From Saxidomus purpurata (taxonomy: Eukaryota; Mollusca; Bivalvia; Venerida; Veneridae), in assembly GCA_022818135.1 (NCBI GenBank), contig JAFMSR010000015.1, positions 35,438,340-35,502,339 of the forward strand: a stretch of 64,000 bases of DNA, read 5' to 3'. A program made the translations under genes and the position numbers. The notes below the pieces were generated by a model. It made no database searches, was not told the DNA's origin, and worked only from the letters and a program-made list of their open reading frames with translations. Positions 46,831-56,325 of this stretch are shown one piece after another (the stretch's first letter is position 1; each line of letters begins with the position of its first letter).

Positions 46831-46894
46831 GCGCAAAGTCAAAGGGCGCGAGGCCCGACCATAAGTAAACGTATGTACGTGTTTTTAATTGAAC

Positions 46895-47465
46895 AAGAGG
46901 GCCAAGATTGCCCTATATCGCTCACCTTGGTACAAGTCCACTTGCTTGGTGGAAGATCACTAGACAATGTTGTATACCAAATAGGTTTTCCTATATACAT
47001 CTTTGTAAAACAAATGACCCCCCCCCCCAGGGAAAAGCCAAATTTGACCCCAGGGGACTAATTTGAAGGCAATGTTACATGCCAAATATCTAAGATTTAG
47101 GCCTTGTGGTTTCAGAAAGATTTTTCTTACATAAGCCTTTGTAAAACTAAGTGACACCCCAGGCAAGGTCAATTTTGATCCCAGGAGCATAATTTGTACA
47201 ATCTTGGTAGAGGTCCACTAGACAATGCTACATGCCAAATATCTAAGCGCTTCAGAGAATAAGGATTTTTAAAGTTTTTCTGATATTAGCCTATGTAAAA
47301 CTAGGTAACCCCCCTCCTGACCGTGTGGGGTCAATGTTAACCAGGGGGTCATAATTAGAGCAATCTTGATAGAGGTCTACTAGGCAATGCTTCATGCCAA
47401 ATATCTAAGCTCCATGCCTTGTGGTTTTAGAGAAGAAGATTTTAAAAACTAAGTGACCCCCGTGC
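46895..47465. repeat. tandem cassette (ctatatcgctcacct family), forward
   Basis: It starts agggccaagattgccctata and tcgctcacct, with units of catgccaaatatctaag, ccttgtggtttcagaga, aactaagtgaccccc and ggtccactagacaatgc, about 140 bp each. Inverted relatives lie at 56525-57470 and 59828-60440. Confidence 0.8.
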
Positions 47466-47526
47466 GGGGTGTATGCTGTTTGCTATAAATAAACTAATTT
47501 AGATAAATAAACAAATATTTGGTCGG

Positions 47527-47886
47527 TTTAAGCTACTCGCTCTCAGATTTTGGTAAAAGAATAAAGTTCTTCAAACTGCATGTAAATAACGTATTTTAAA
47601 CATATAGTCATATAAAAAGGCTCCAGTATAAATTCCTGTCGCGTATATCTCTAAATAAAAAAATACGCTACCAAATTCAAAAGCGTTGCAAACGCTTTTG
47701 AAATTTCAATAAAAACATAGTGTAGCGCTGCCGTGTAACCGACAGTTTCAATCGATTTCTGCAAATTCCTACCTAGATTTTTACTAATATTTTCATGCTA
47801 GCCTTTAGTTTTACATTAATGTATGATTATTTCAATTTAGAAAAAAATAAAATTTTTCAACAGTAACTGAGAGCGAGCAGCTTTAA
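47527..47886. mobile_element. TIR element family 2 (360 bp), full copy
   Basis: Ends tttaagctactcgctctcag and ctgagagcgagcagctttaa are near-perfect inverted repeats of about 19 bp. The centre holds a near-palindrome aaaagcgttgcaaacgcttt. Interior marks: ggctccagtataaattcctg, gtagcgctgccgtgtaaccg, ctacctagatttttact. No ORF; MITE-like. Confidence 0.9.
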
Positions 47887-48157
47887 ATAATAATTAAACT
47901 ATTTTTTTATTATTAGCTGCATGCTTACATACAGACTAGTGTTTTTTTCTCTCGTAAACAAGTTTGATGCTCTTTTTTGATGACGCTATAAAAACACCAT
48001 TTCTGTTTGCAATCGACCTTTGATTCATGACTTCATGGATACTTGGTACCAATAATTTTCGTAACCTGAACCGAAACGCGTCCCCTGTAAATACGTAACA
48101 TTTCTAAAATGAATTTCCTGGAGCTCGAAAAGACATTAATCAGTAATTCTAGATGGG

Positions 48158-48346
48158 ATGGACCACAAGACTAGCCTTTCACAGACAAAAGCCAATCTGA
48201 AGTGTCTGTCTAGCCTTTTAAAGGTGAAAATTAATATAATGGGTGCTATAGTTCATGACTTTGGTGCCTACGGCTTTTCTGATGCCTTCAAACGGGAAGA
48301 TGGCAGCAGCTTCCATTTCTTACATTTCTTTACAATACCAGAGTAA
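48158..48346 (+). other. short open frame, unsupported
   Basis: 62 codons including MGAIVHDFGAYGFSDAF. No domain and no splice signals. It ends 5 bp before a strong hairpin. Listed only for that position; I do not claim a gene. Confidence 0.15.
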
Positions 48347-48351
48347 TGATT

Positions 48352-48427
48352 CGAGGGGTCAACGTGAAACTATCCCAAGTGTATATATAAATAGGAGCAG
48401 ATAGGATAGTTTCGCTTTGACCCCTCG
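48352..48427. other. 76-nt hairpin
   Basis: Arms cgaggggtcaacgtgaaact atcc (48352-48375) and the inverted partner (48404-48427) pair at 22 of 24 positions around a 28-nt AT-rich loop. The size suits a miRNA-like precursor or a tiny foldback element. A related hairpin is at 53713-53785. Confidence 0.7.
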
Positions 48428-48747
48428 GATTGAAAGATAATCCATTCTGTTCACAAATGTTGGAGCAATGTGATATCCGTGATCTATCAAACTGGTTATT
48501 GAAATGATCAATCGCTTTCCTTTCTGCTAGTATTACTGAAAAACACTATTTATAAAAACCTCCATACAAGAGGCGTAAATTGGACATAAATCATTGTAAA
48601 TTATTTCAGAGATAATGATTTTCTACATGCGAAGTATGCAACAAACTATATACGAAATAGAGGAAAACACTAGGTCTAGTAGAGATTTCACGAAATAATT
48701 ATTCAGATGAAGAGAAATGCTCATGGAGCAACAAAAGTAAGAACATT

Positions 48748-48992
48748 TGAAAGCTTCTCGCTCTCAGAAAGTAAAGTTATTCAAACTGTATGAAAATAAC
48801 AAATGATAAAGCGTTGCAGACGCTTTTGAAAACCCAATATAGACGTATAGTGTAGCGGTGCCGTAAAATTAGTATTTTCATTCGATTTTTGCAATTTACT
48901 TCCTAGATTTTTACTTCTATTGTTGATTCTAGCCTTTATTTCTATATGCTATATATATTAAATTTGTCATGTTTGCATTTTTTTTCAACGGC
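48748..48992. mobile_element. TIR element family 2, truncated by retroelement copy B
   Basis: It starts gaaagcttctcgctctcag and keeps cgttgcagacgcttttgaaa and gtagcggtgccgtaaaa. It is lost after tttcaacgg, about 20 bp before copy B begins. Confidence 0.75.
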
Positions 48993-49011
48993 AAGACAAT
49001 GCAAAGATGCA

Positions 49012-49297
49012 TCCTGTTATTGGTTTAAGCTCCCCAGTGGTGTTTTTGCCACTGACCGTTCCAAGGCGGTGCCCCACTGTGTTCCTTTAATTGTTCGTTT
49101 TGTCCTCGTGTGTTTGCTTTGTATGCTAGTGTGTGTTGGTAGTGTATGTGTGTGTGTGTACATGATTGTGTGTGTTGTGTGTGTGTGTGTGTGTGTGTGT
49201 GTTGGTGGTGTGCACTTCTGGGTGCTATGGGGCTCGTTTTGGGGAGGCTGCGTTTTTGGTATGTGGCATTCCCTGTTTGATATTATTTTTGTTTTTA
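49012..49297 (+). mobile_element. 5'-truncated retroelement copy B
   Basis: Plus-oriented 3' tail: ggtttaagctccccagtggt, (TG)n near 49150-49202, and the shared end ggcattccctgtttgatatt plus atttttgttttt. Open frames through it are accidental. Confidence 0.8.
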
Positions 49298-49499
49298 TGA
49301 AATTATTAGAAAATGTAAATGTGATTATTATCGCATTGTTAAAATTGACCGAGTAAGGGATTTACCAGAGAACTTTTCTGTGACCCTAATATTGGGCATT
49401 ATTAGAACCATGATGATGTGAACAAAGCAGAACGAGGAACTGTGCTGAGCAACATGTTTATCGGCACTGAAACAGTAGGCTTGGGTGATTTCAAGTACA

Positions 49500-49685
49500 G
49501 CAATTATTATATACATGTATAATGCAGAATTTGACAGTACAGTCAAACTGCGTGGGTGCTTCACCAAAGCAATTGCAAGGTACATTCATAAAATGAACAA
49601 TGATCTAAAGCAACTTGTATACAATAACATCAACAAACATTTCTTCATGGAAGATATAGATTTTGAAGAGGACTGCGATGTCTGA
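49500..49685 (+). other. possible gene fragment
   Basis: The open frame carries KLRGCFTKAIARYIHKMNND and ends MEDIDFEEDCDV before TGA. The composition looks protein-like, but no domain is recognised and the frame is closed 5' by a stop just upstream. It could be a terminal exon or a relic of a mobile gene. Confidence 0.25.
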
Positions 49686-50171
49686 ATACAATATTGCTAT
49701 GGTATGTAATGTGAGAACTTGGTCGGCGTGACTGCTTGGTATGCAGTGAGCGTTGCACGTGTGCTAACGGATCCTTTTAAACTGCCATTAATTCCTCGCA
49801 AGGGAACTTGCCGGGTAGGCTGATCACTCCACAAACATAAAAGTAGGTTAGCAAGAGTTTAGTTGTAGATGGACACAGTATGATAGTTTATAGTAGTATA
49901 ATTATAGTTTAGAACGGTATACACATACATTATTCAAGGTACATTTAGATACGATGTCCTAGTAGATTTTTAAATATTTTTTTGCCTAGACTGGTTGTTT
50001 GGATATCTGACCCGCTTCTGTGTGGTTGTCAATCATCAATTTTAAGTACTGCCGATTATATCGCGCCGAATAGCACTTGAAACAAACAAGATTTATACGA
50101 CATTATTTAGATTGATGAAATATTGCTTACACAAATCATACAAACGGTGTGTGGTCAAATGCTGTTGTAAA
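49686..50171. other. no recognised feature
   Basis: AT-rich sequence, no repeat or frame of note. Confidence 0.4.
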
Positions 50172-50366
50172 TGAGACGTCAAAATTTGTTTGGGAATGAA
50201 AGTCGTGCATCTAGCAAGTTTACACCGTCTGGTAAGGAGGGTGCAATTTATGTTGCATGGAGGTAAGCCATATGTTGTGGAAATGTTCATTGCATCCAGA
50301 GAGACTGATGACTATCACTCGGCTAATATTCAACTGGTGACAAATACTCACCGATTTACCAAGAAA
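50172..50366 (+). pseudogene. broken ORF fragment cut by retroelement copy C
   Basis: An ATG frame reads RRQNLFGNESRASSKFTPSG and GAIYVAW, then a one-base shift near 50263 continues as GGKPYVVEMFIASRETDDYH and SANIQLVTNTHRF, ending where copy C begins. The two frames join naturally, suggesting one ancestral ORF. A GTAAGC donor-like site also sits at the shift, so splicing there is an alternative. Family unknown. Confidence 0.35.
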
Positions 50367-50579
50367 ACAAAAAAACAAAAATAATATCAAACAGGGAATG
50401 CCACGTACCAAAAACGCAGCCTCCCCAAAACGAGCCCCACAGCACCCAGAAGTGCACACCACCAACACACACACACACACACACACGCACGACACAATCA
50501 TGTACACACACACATATACACTACCAACACACACTAGCATACAAAGCAAACACACGAGGACAAAACGAACAATTAAAGG
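50367..50579 (-). mobile_element. 5'-truncated retroelement copy C
   Basis: Matches copy A from its 3' end through the (CA)n tract to aacgaacaattaaagg, where it is truncated. High identity with copies A and B suggests recent activity. Confidence 0.8.
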
Positions 50580-50621
50580 TCGAGCATAATTGTAATTACA
50601 ATGCACCTTACCAGTCAGACA

Positions 50622-50979
50622 GTTAAAGGAACTAACCCTACACCAAACAGATTATTTCCTCGAAACATAAGCGATGTCGTGAATAAACGCAAAATAAATA
50701 AATACATTTTTAAAGAACATAAATCTAAAAATGCCCCAATTTAGCACAGATTATCACCATATAGGTCTCGCGTAATCGCATCCACCCTTTAATTGTACAA
50801 CACCAACTTAACAGAGTACTGAACGGTTTACGGTACCGCAATATATTTTCAAATGGTGATTTAACCGAAGACGGGAATGTAGCTTAATCTTGCAAGTAAA
50901 GAAATGTTACTTTCAAATATAGTACTTATGTTTTTAAAGTAATTTAGTTTGACACTAGTTATAGGGAGCGTCCCTTTAA
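50622..50979. mobile_element. TIR element family 1, copy
   Basis: Ends gttaaaggaactaacccta and atagggagcgtccctttaa, with the interior blocks in order. Confidence 0.8.
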
Positions 50980-51168
50980 GATAGACAACTGCAGCGACAA
51001 AAAAAGACGCTTGAAACGAAGAATTGGACTATACTGACGTCAGAAATTGCCCGCATGAATAAGCCTCGTCCTAAATCCATCATCAGTGAGCGTGCTATGG
51101 ACGTTTGTTACAAGGTTTTTCGTCTTCGTCACTCCCGGGTCAAAATTAATCACTTGATTTCACATAGT

Positions 51169-51485
51169 CTTAAAGCTGCTCGCTCTCAGTTACCGTTGAA
51201 AATCATATCTTTTCTAAAAATTGACATACTTATTCAGAAGTATAAAACTTCAGGCTAGAATAAAAATTCCTAAGCAAGAATCTAGGTAGGAATTTGCAGA
51301 AATCGGTTGAAAATGTCGGTTAAACGGCACTGCTACGTATTTTTTAAAGTTAGAGATATACGCGACAGGAATTTATACTGGAGCCTTTTAATATGGCCAT
51401 ATACATGTTCTAAAATACGTTATTTACATACAGTTTCAAGAACTTTATTTTTTTTTACCAAAATCTGAGAGCGAGCAGCTTTAAA
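51169..51485. mobile_element. TIR element family 2, copy lacking part of the centre
   Basis: Ends cttaaagctgctcgctctca and tgagagcgagcagctttaaa are intact. The central palindrome is deleted (317 bp). A 67-codon plus frame (51055-51258) runs into it and is not a gene. Confidence 0.85.
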
Positions 51486-51719
51486 AAAGGAAAATGTACT
51501 TGTCTTAAAGTATGAGGCCCCGAGCTTTTAATGTGTAGTGGACTTATTATTCACTATGACGCATTTTTACTACGTCATCTAATGAATACGTCACGAGCTT
51601 AACGAGTTGTTGTTCTAGACCTGTCATAATTGTCTGCAGAAACAAAATGGATTCTGAATGGATCATTGATAACAGAATATCCAGGTTTATAAAGTCATAT
51701 CCTGACGTACATTTTTGAC

Positions 51720-52085
51720 CATCTTTAAAAAGCTGCTCGTTCACAGTATCTAGGTACCAATTTGAGAAAATCTTTTTTAAAGCTGCAGGCTCCCAGTTAA
51801 TGTTGAAAAAAATAAAATTTTCCAAAATGGCATAGATCTACTTATAGATCACTATATTTATAAGCTACAGGCTAGAATCAACAAAGGAAGTTAAAATCAA
51901 AGTAGGAATTTGCAATAACGATTCAAAATGCTGCTTTTACAGCACTGCCACGCTATTATTATTTGGAAGCGTATTATTTCAAATCCACAGAATATACTTT
52001 GCAGGAATTTATTATAGATTGTATGTTCTAAAACAGATTCAGTTATATTCCTACAGTTTGAAGAATTTCTTTTTATCACTCCCTA
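51720..52085. mobile_element. TIR element family 2, diverged copy and fragment
   Basis: A fragment aaaagctgctcgttcacag at 51728, then a copy from 51775 (tttaaagctgcaggctccca) through ctacaggctagaatcaac, gtaggaatttgcaat and aggaatttattatagat. The right TIR is lost. Confidence 0.65.
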
Positions 52086-52113
52086 GTACATGGCCAAAAT
52101 CTGATTATCCATC

Positions 52114-52360
52114 TTAAAAGGGGCACTCCCTATATCTAGCAGAATAGATTCTCGATGGGGCTCGTTTTGGGGAGGCTGCGTTTTTGGTATGTGGCATTCC
52201 CTGTTTGATATTATGTTTGTTTCAATAAACGTAAAATGATAAATTAATACAATTTCACAGGAGAACCCATGTAACAAATCGCATTCACCCATTTATTGTA
52301 TAACAACATCTCTACATAGATTATTGAATGGTTTACGGTACTGCAGTTTATTTGAAACCT
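52114..52360. mobile_element. TIR element family 1, truncated, hosting retroelement copy D
   Basis: The left end ttaaaaggggcactccctat is intact. The right end stops after ggtactgcagtttattt. A 67-bp retroelement tail replaces the text between ttctcga and ttcaataaacg. Confidence 0.75.
52155..52221 (+). mobile_element. retroelement copy D (tail only)
   Basis: Only the last 67 bp of the retroelement, atggggctcgttttggggag to ccctgtttgatattatgtt. The shortest of four copies with the same 3' end. Confidence 0.75.
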
Positions 52361-52745
52361 GTATCTAGCTCCTTACTCTCATATTTTAGTTGATAAAAAA
52401 TTCTCAAAGTTGTCCGGGGTTCTCGAGTTATTTCTTTCGAAATGTGTTGGGGTGACCTTTAAATGACCGTTGGTTGGTGTTAAAAGGACCGTTGTGTCAG
52501 AGTTGTTTACTCATGCTGTTGCTGTAGTTTTGTAGCAGCTGTGGCCACCTCAGGCTGCGACCGCATCGTCTGTGTTAGGGTAGGTGGTACTGTGCTCGGG
52601 TTGATGCTCGTGATTGTTATCTTTCTTAATCATCTATGCAAGGTCTTTTCCTTTCTCTGAAGTGCATCACTACCCTGTCATGAAATTGTTTGTCCTGCTC
52701 TTTCCTGTTTCATCTTCCAGTTTTTGTGCTGTGTCCAAAGCTTTT

Positions 52746-52970
52746 TCATCTTCTCTCGGTCCATTGCTCTTGTTGTTCAACTCGTCCGAGTGTATCTTGT
52801 GCGAGTTGTTCAGCTCGCCGTGTTAGCTCATTAATATGATGCAGCTTTATGAAGTTGACTTCCATGATAACTTCCATTATTATTTTTGTTTTTTTTGTTT
52901 CCATGATATGTTGTTCGGCATGATAGAATAACCTATCGATTTCTGTCAGGCTGGCTGGAAAACTATTCAT
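52746..52970 (-). other. possible decayed ORF
   Basis: The frame starts MNSFPASLTEIDRLFYHAEQ and reaches NELTRRAEQLAQDTLGRVEQ. Just past its stop another frame continues in similar style (EDEKALDTAQKLEDETGKSR), which suggests a frameshifted coiled-coil ORF. No family recognised. Confidence 0.25.
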
Positions 52971-53214
52971 GTTGACTGTACAAGGTGAATGATGTCTGAA
53001 ACGGCCTGTATTTATAAGATTTTATCGGATTAACATACTACCTGTACGAAAACGTCTGGGCATATAGGAACCAAATTATGTACAGACTAATAAAAAGGCT
53101 ATGTAGATTATGTACAGAAAATATTCTGGTTCATTGAAATATAGTTGAATCAGAATTCTATAAATACATTTTAATATATAAACAAGGAACAAAATCTGTA
53201 CAGAATTATACGTA

Positions 53215-53310
53215 AAAACAAAATTGTATTTATTTACCATTTGACGTTCATTGAACACATAATCTATGTTTCGAGAATATAATCTGCTATATGTAGGGAG
53301 TGCCTCTTTA
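53215..53310. mobile_element. TIR element family 1, end fragment
   Basis: Inverted terminal piece: gttcattgaacacataatct, tttcgagaatataatctgc, gtagggagtgcctcttta. Confidence 0.7.
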
Positions 53311-53712
53311 AAAAAAACTGCTTATTTGAACGGCGATGTCGTACGTCGGGCGGGCGGACGCCAAACATTGTTTTCCGTGCAATAATTTTAGTTATGAGTG
53401 ACCAATTACAATGAAATTTGGTGTGTAGGTAGCTTGCATTGAGTTTCGTGATTTTCGTAATTCCTCCCAAGTTTGTCCGACTAAGATGCTTGATTTTTCA
53501 GTGACTTTTCCTACCTAGATCGGATTTTTTTCCCGTGATGCATTATAATTACTTTTTTCTTAGCGACGTATGTATGGTCTGTCTTTTCACCAATTCTTTT
53601 ATTAGGTCAGAGTTGCCTGCAATGAAATCCTCTGTTTTAAGGGCGGAAACTAGTCTATATTCTTAAAAATTTGGTACATACCTGCCCGTAATATTAGTAC
53701 TAAGGGAATTTC

Positions 53713-53785
53713 AAGGGTTGAATGTGAAACTAGTGTTAATGCATATGAAATAAGAAGCAGTTACACTAGTTTAACATTCAACCTT
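53713..53785. other. 73-nt hairpin related to 48352-48427
   Basis: Arms aagggttgaatgtgaaacta gtgt and acactagtttaacattcaac ctt pair with one bulge and one mismatch around a 26-nt loop. The 5' arm shares the string tgtgaaacta and preceding g-rich text with the hairpin at 48352. Confidence 0.7.
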
Positions 53786-54275
53786 CGATTTGCAGTTCAA
53801 TTAACTCGTTCTTTAGTGTGTAGTTTCCTACTCCAGCCCCCGACCCCTCTGTATTTCAGATAAGTAGTATTGTTGTAGGAATCGTAGGTACAATTGAGTC
53901 AATGAAACCCTCTTTCCAGCTATTTAGGTCTTTAATAAGCCAGTTAATTAATGGGTACAACCTTTGTTGGCCGGCTCTCGGCTTTGACTTTTTCCCGAAT
54001 ATAATGTATCTGCTGCAAACATTTTTAGGTTGTGCCGTCAATGTTATAGCATCTGATACTGGCTCATTGTATAATTTATGGGCTGGCTAATCTGAATATT
54101 CTTTAATGTTTTCCTTAAGTTTTTCAATGAAAGAAGGCTTCGTTGTAATTGATATTTTCGTTTGCCTGAGATTTTTTCCGTGGGGTTTAGGTATAGACAG
54201 CTTATCGTCCCCGATGTAATCCGTGATTTAATAAGAGCTGATTGTTAAACATGTATGTCCCTTTTGTTGGCCTTG
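53786..54275. other. no recognised feature
   Basis: No supported gene; two overlapping short frames on opposite strands at 53856-54090 have no domain. Confidence 0.4.
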
Positions 54276-54470
54276 ACGCTGCTCGCTCTAAGATTTTGGT
54301 GAAAAGAAAAAGTTCTTGAAACTGTATGTAAATAACGTATTTGAGAACATATAGTCATATAAAAAGGCTTCAGTATAAATTAATGTCACGTTTATCTCTA
54401 AATTTCAAATAATACTCTACCAAATTCAAACGGTTTTGAAATTCCAATATAAACATAGTGTAGCGGTGTC
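54276..54470. mobile_element. TIR element family 2, half copy
   Basis: gacgctgctcgctctaagat through ggcttcagtataaatt to agtgtagcggtg, then replaced by the minisatellite. Confidence 0.75.
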
Positions 54471-54620
54471 TATCAAAACGACATCACCATCTGTCAAAAC
54501 CACAACACCATCTATCAAAACGACGTCACCATCTTTCAAAACGACATCACCATATATCCAAACGACATCACCATCTACAAAAACCACAGCACCATCTATC
54601 AAAAGGACATCACCATTTAA
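54470..54620 (+). repeat. 21-bp minisatellite coding a 7-residue repeat
   Basis: Seven units of tatcaaaacgacatcaccat c. Read on the plus strand, each unit gives (I/V/F)KTT(S/T/A)PS, a mucin-like Thr/Ser/Pro heptad. The open frame is 54436-54633. No start, signal peptide or splice context was established. Confidence 0.8.
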
Positions 54621-54904
54621 GAAGTGTGTATAGAAGGCAGCTATGGCGTTCCATATTTGTGTATTAGTTTACACAGTTTAATACAGAATATGTTTTAAAT
54701 CAGTTTTTGTGATTTTGTTTATAAAGTATAATGAATACAATACATAACATGCAAATAGATTGGTGCATAATACTGTTTTATATGCACATAATGTATAAAC
54801 AATATGCTTAAATATATAAATAAAACAAATAATTTTAGCATGGCTGTGACGGCTGCATACAGTTTGGTTCCATGCTGGATGAGCCGTTCTAATGAAACGT
54901 TTAA

Positions 54905-55432
54905 TCAATTTATGTTTTCTTTTTTTTTCATATGGGTTGGACAGAGGTTAGAAATGTCTGAAGATACTTTGATGCCAGCACATCTAGCATGAAATTAGTA
55001 CTTACATGACATGCCATCTAAGCCCATCCAAAAACCCAATTTCTTATCTGCGGCAGAATTATGCCTTATGTTGCAGAAACAACAGGCCTTGCCTTCTTCC
55101 TGAAGTTTAGTTACAGGTCTTGGTTCACTTGTCATACAATGTTTCTGTGGAGATGGATATGCAGTGCCTGTGTAGGAATGGACATCCGTAAGAACTTGGC
55201 CTGATAACTCGACCTCCTGCTCCTAAGAAACAACCACAGGGTCAATAGGAGTACATACACATTCTGCCTCTTAAATAGTCCTGTTGACATCTTCAGAAGC
55301 AGAAGCTGCATGTACCTGGATATGAGCAGGGGACAGAAGGCCTTTCTCTTAAGTTGATGCAGACTGAACAGAACAACCACATGGGTCAGTCACCAGTCCC
55401 TGATATTCCTGCAGTTGTTTTGGCGGTCCCAT
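54905..55432 (-). pseudogene. PHD-like zinc-finger ORF with four in-frame stops
   Basis: One 176-codon frame from ATG (MGPPKQLQEYQGLVTDPCGC) to a final TGA, interrupted at codons 28 (TAA), 54 (TAA), 70 (TAG) and 146 (TAA), with no frameshift. Residues 117-167 give C117-x2-C120, then FWMGLDG, C143-K-Y-stop-F-H148-x2-C151, and C164-x2-H167. This follows a PHD finger, including the C-x2-W-[FY]-H-x2-C block with the stop exactly at the Trp; one Cys expected near residue 138 is Leu. Such fingers bind histone tails and also occur at the C-termini of several transposases. I read it as a pseudogene of a chromatin or mobile-element protein. Confidence 0.5.
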
Positions 55433-55539
55433 AAATTAAAATTTTATTGTTGTGTGATACTTCAATGTAAACCTCCCATCCAGTCCTTTTATCGATTTCA
55501 TCTGCCTGCAAAATTAAAGTTTTCCTTTATTATTGACAG

Positions 55540-55707
55540 GTTAGAAATGCCCTTCAGAAGCAACTGAGATTTTCTGACCCAGCTGAAGTAAATATAAAGT
55601 TCAAAAAGCATGCAGAGATAAATGTACTTAGATATGAAATAAGAAAAGCAGAGTACTTAGTACATCCAAATGAAGAAAGACTGCACACTAACAAAGATGG
55701 TGTAGAG
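55540..55707 (+). CDS. candidate internal exon, 56 codons
   Basis: Acceptor tttattattgacag (ending 55539) with a pyrimidine tract, and donor GAG|GTAGGT at 55707/55708, frame both sides of phase 0, no stop. The translation begins VRNALQKQLRFSDPAEVNIK and ends VHPNEERLHTNKDGVE; it is helical and charged. Family unknown. It lies on the strand opposite to the PHD-like pseudogene, so it belongs to another gene. No partner exons were found within the window. Confidence 0.35.
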
Positions 55708-55740
55708 GTAGGTCCACACCTTATGTCTGAATTTTTCAAC

Positions 55741-56013
55741 CTCCTCAGCCGGACGCTGTTTAAACAAACAAAATAACATTTTTAAAGTCATAAATCTATT
55801 TAATTATATAAGTTTTATATTATAGCGACACTGATCTTATGATAATAATAATAAAATTATGTTATCGTTGATCATGAGGGGAAAAATTAGCCACATGGAA
55901 TGTACTTTAAAACATCAAGGCATTTAAAAAAGTTGTCATTGTAGGTACCCATTTGCAGCTGGACGGTCCGAGGCACATGTGACATCAGTGTCATTATGCA
56001 GGGGCACACCTCG
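55741..56013. other. no recognised feature
   Basis: AT-rich; nothing seen. Confidence 0.35.
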
Positions 56014-56080
56014 TGCTCCGGATGCGATTCGAACACATGACCTCTCGTTCCGGAGGTAACGCCCTAAAACAACGTTCTCG
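56014..56080 (-). repeat. tRNA-like sequence
   Basis: The minus strand ACCTCCGGAACGAGAGGT resembles an anticodon arm and ATGTGTTCGAATCGCAT a paired T-arm with an intact B-box. The 5' half has no D-arm. A SINE or tRNA relic. Confidence 0.45.
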
Positions 56081-56325
56081 TGAAATTCCTGACCTTTCAA
56101 GCCTTACCGTTTTTCTTCCTTCAACTGAAAGCGACGTTTCTTGTATTGCCCAGTTTCTTGTTGTATCCGCCGGCATTCACGCTTTCCATCCAACCCTATA
56201 AACCTATCGAGCGTATACTTTCCTGGGCTCATATTATGCTGTTCATTTACCTGAAAAAAATAGATAGTTGAATAATATTTTACGGTTAGTAAGTTTACTG
56301 ATCACGAGTGTTGCGCCGACAGCAA

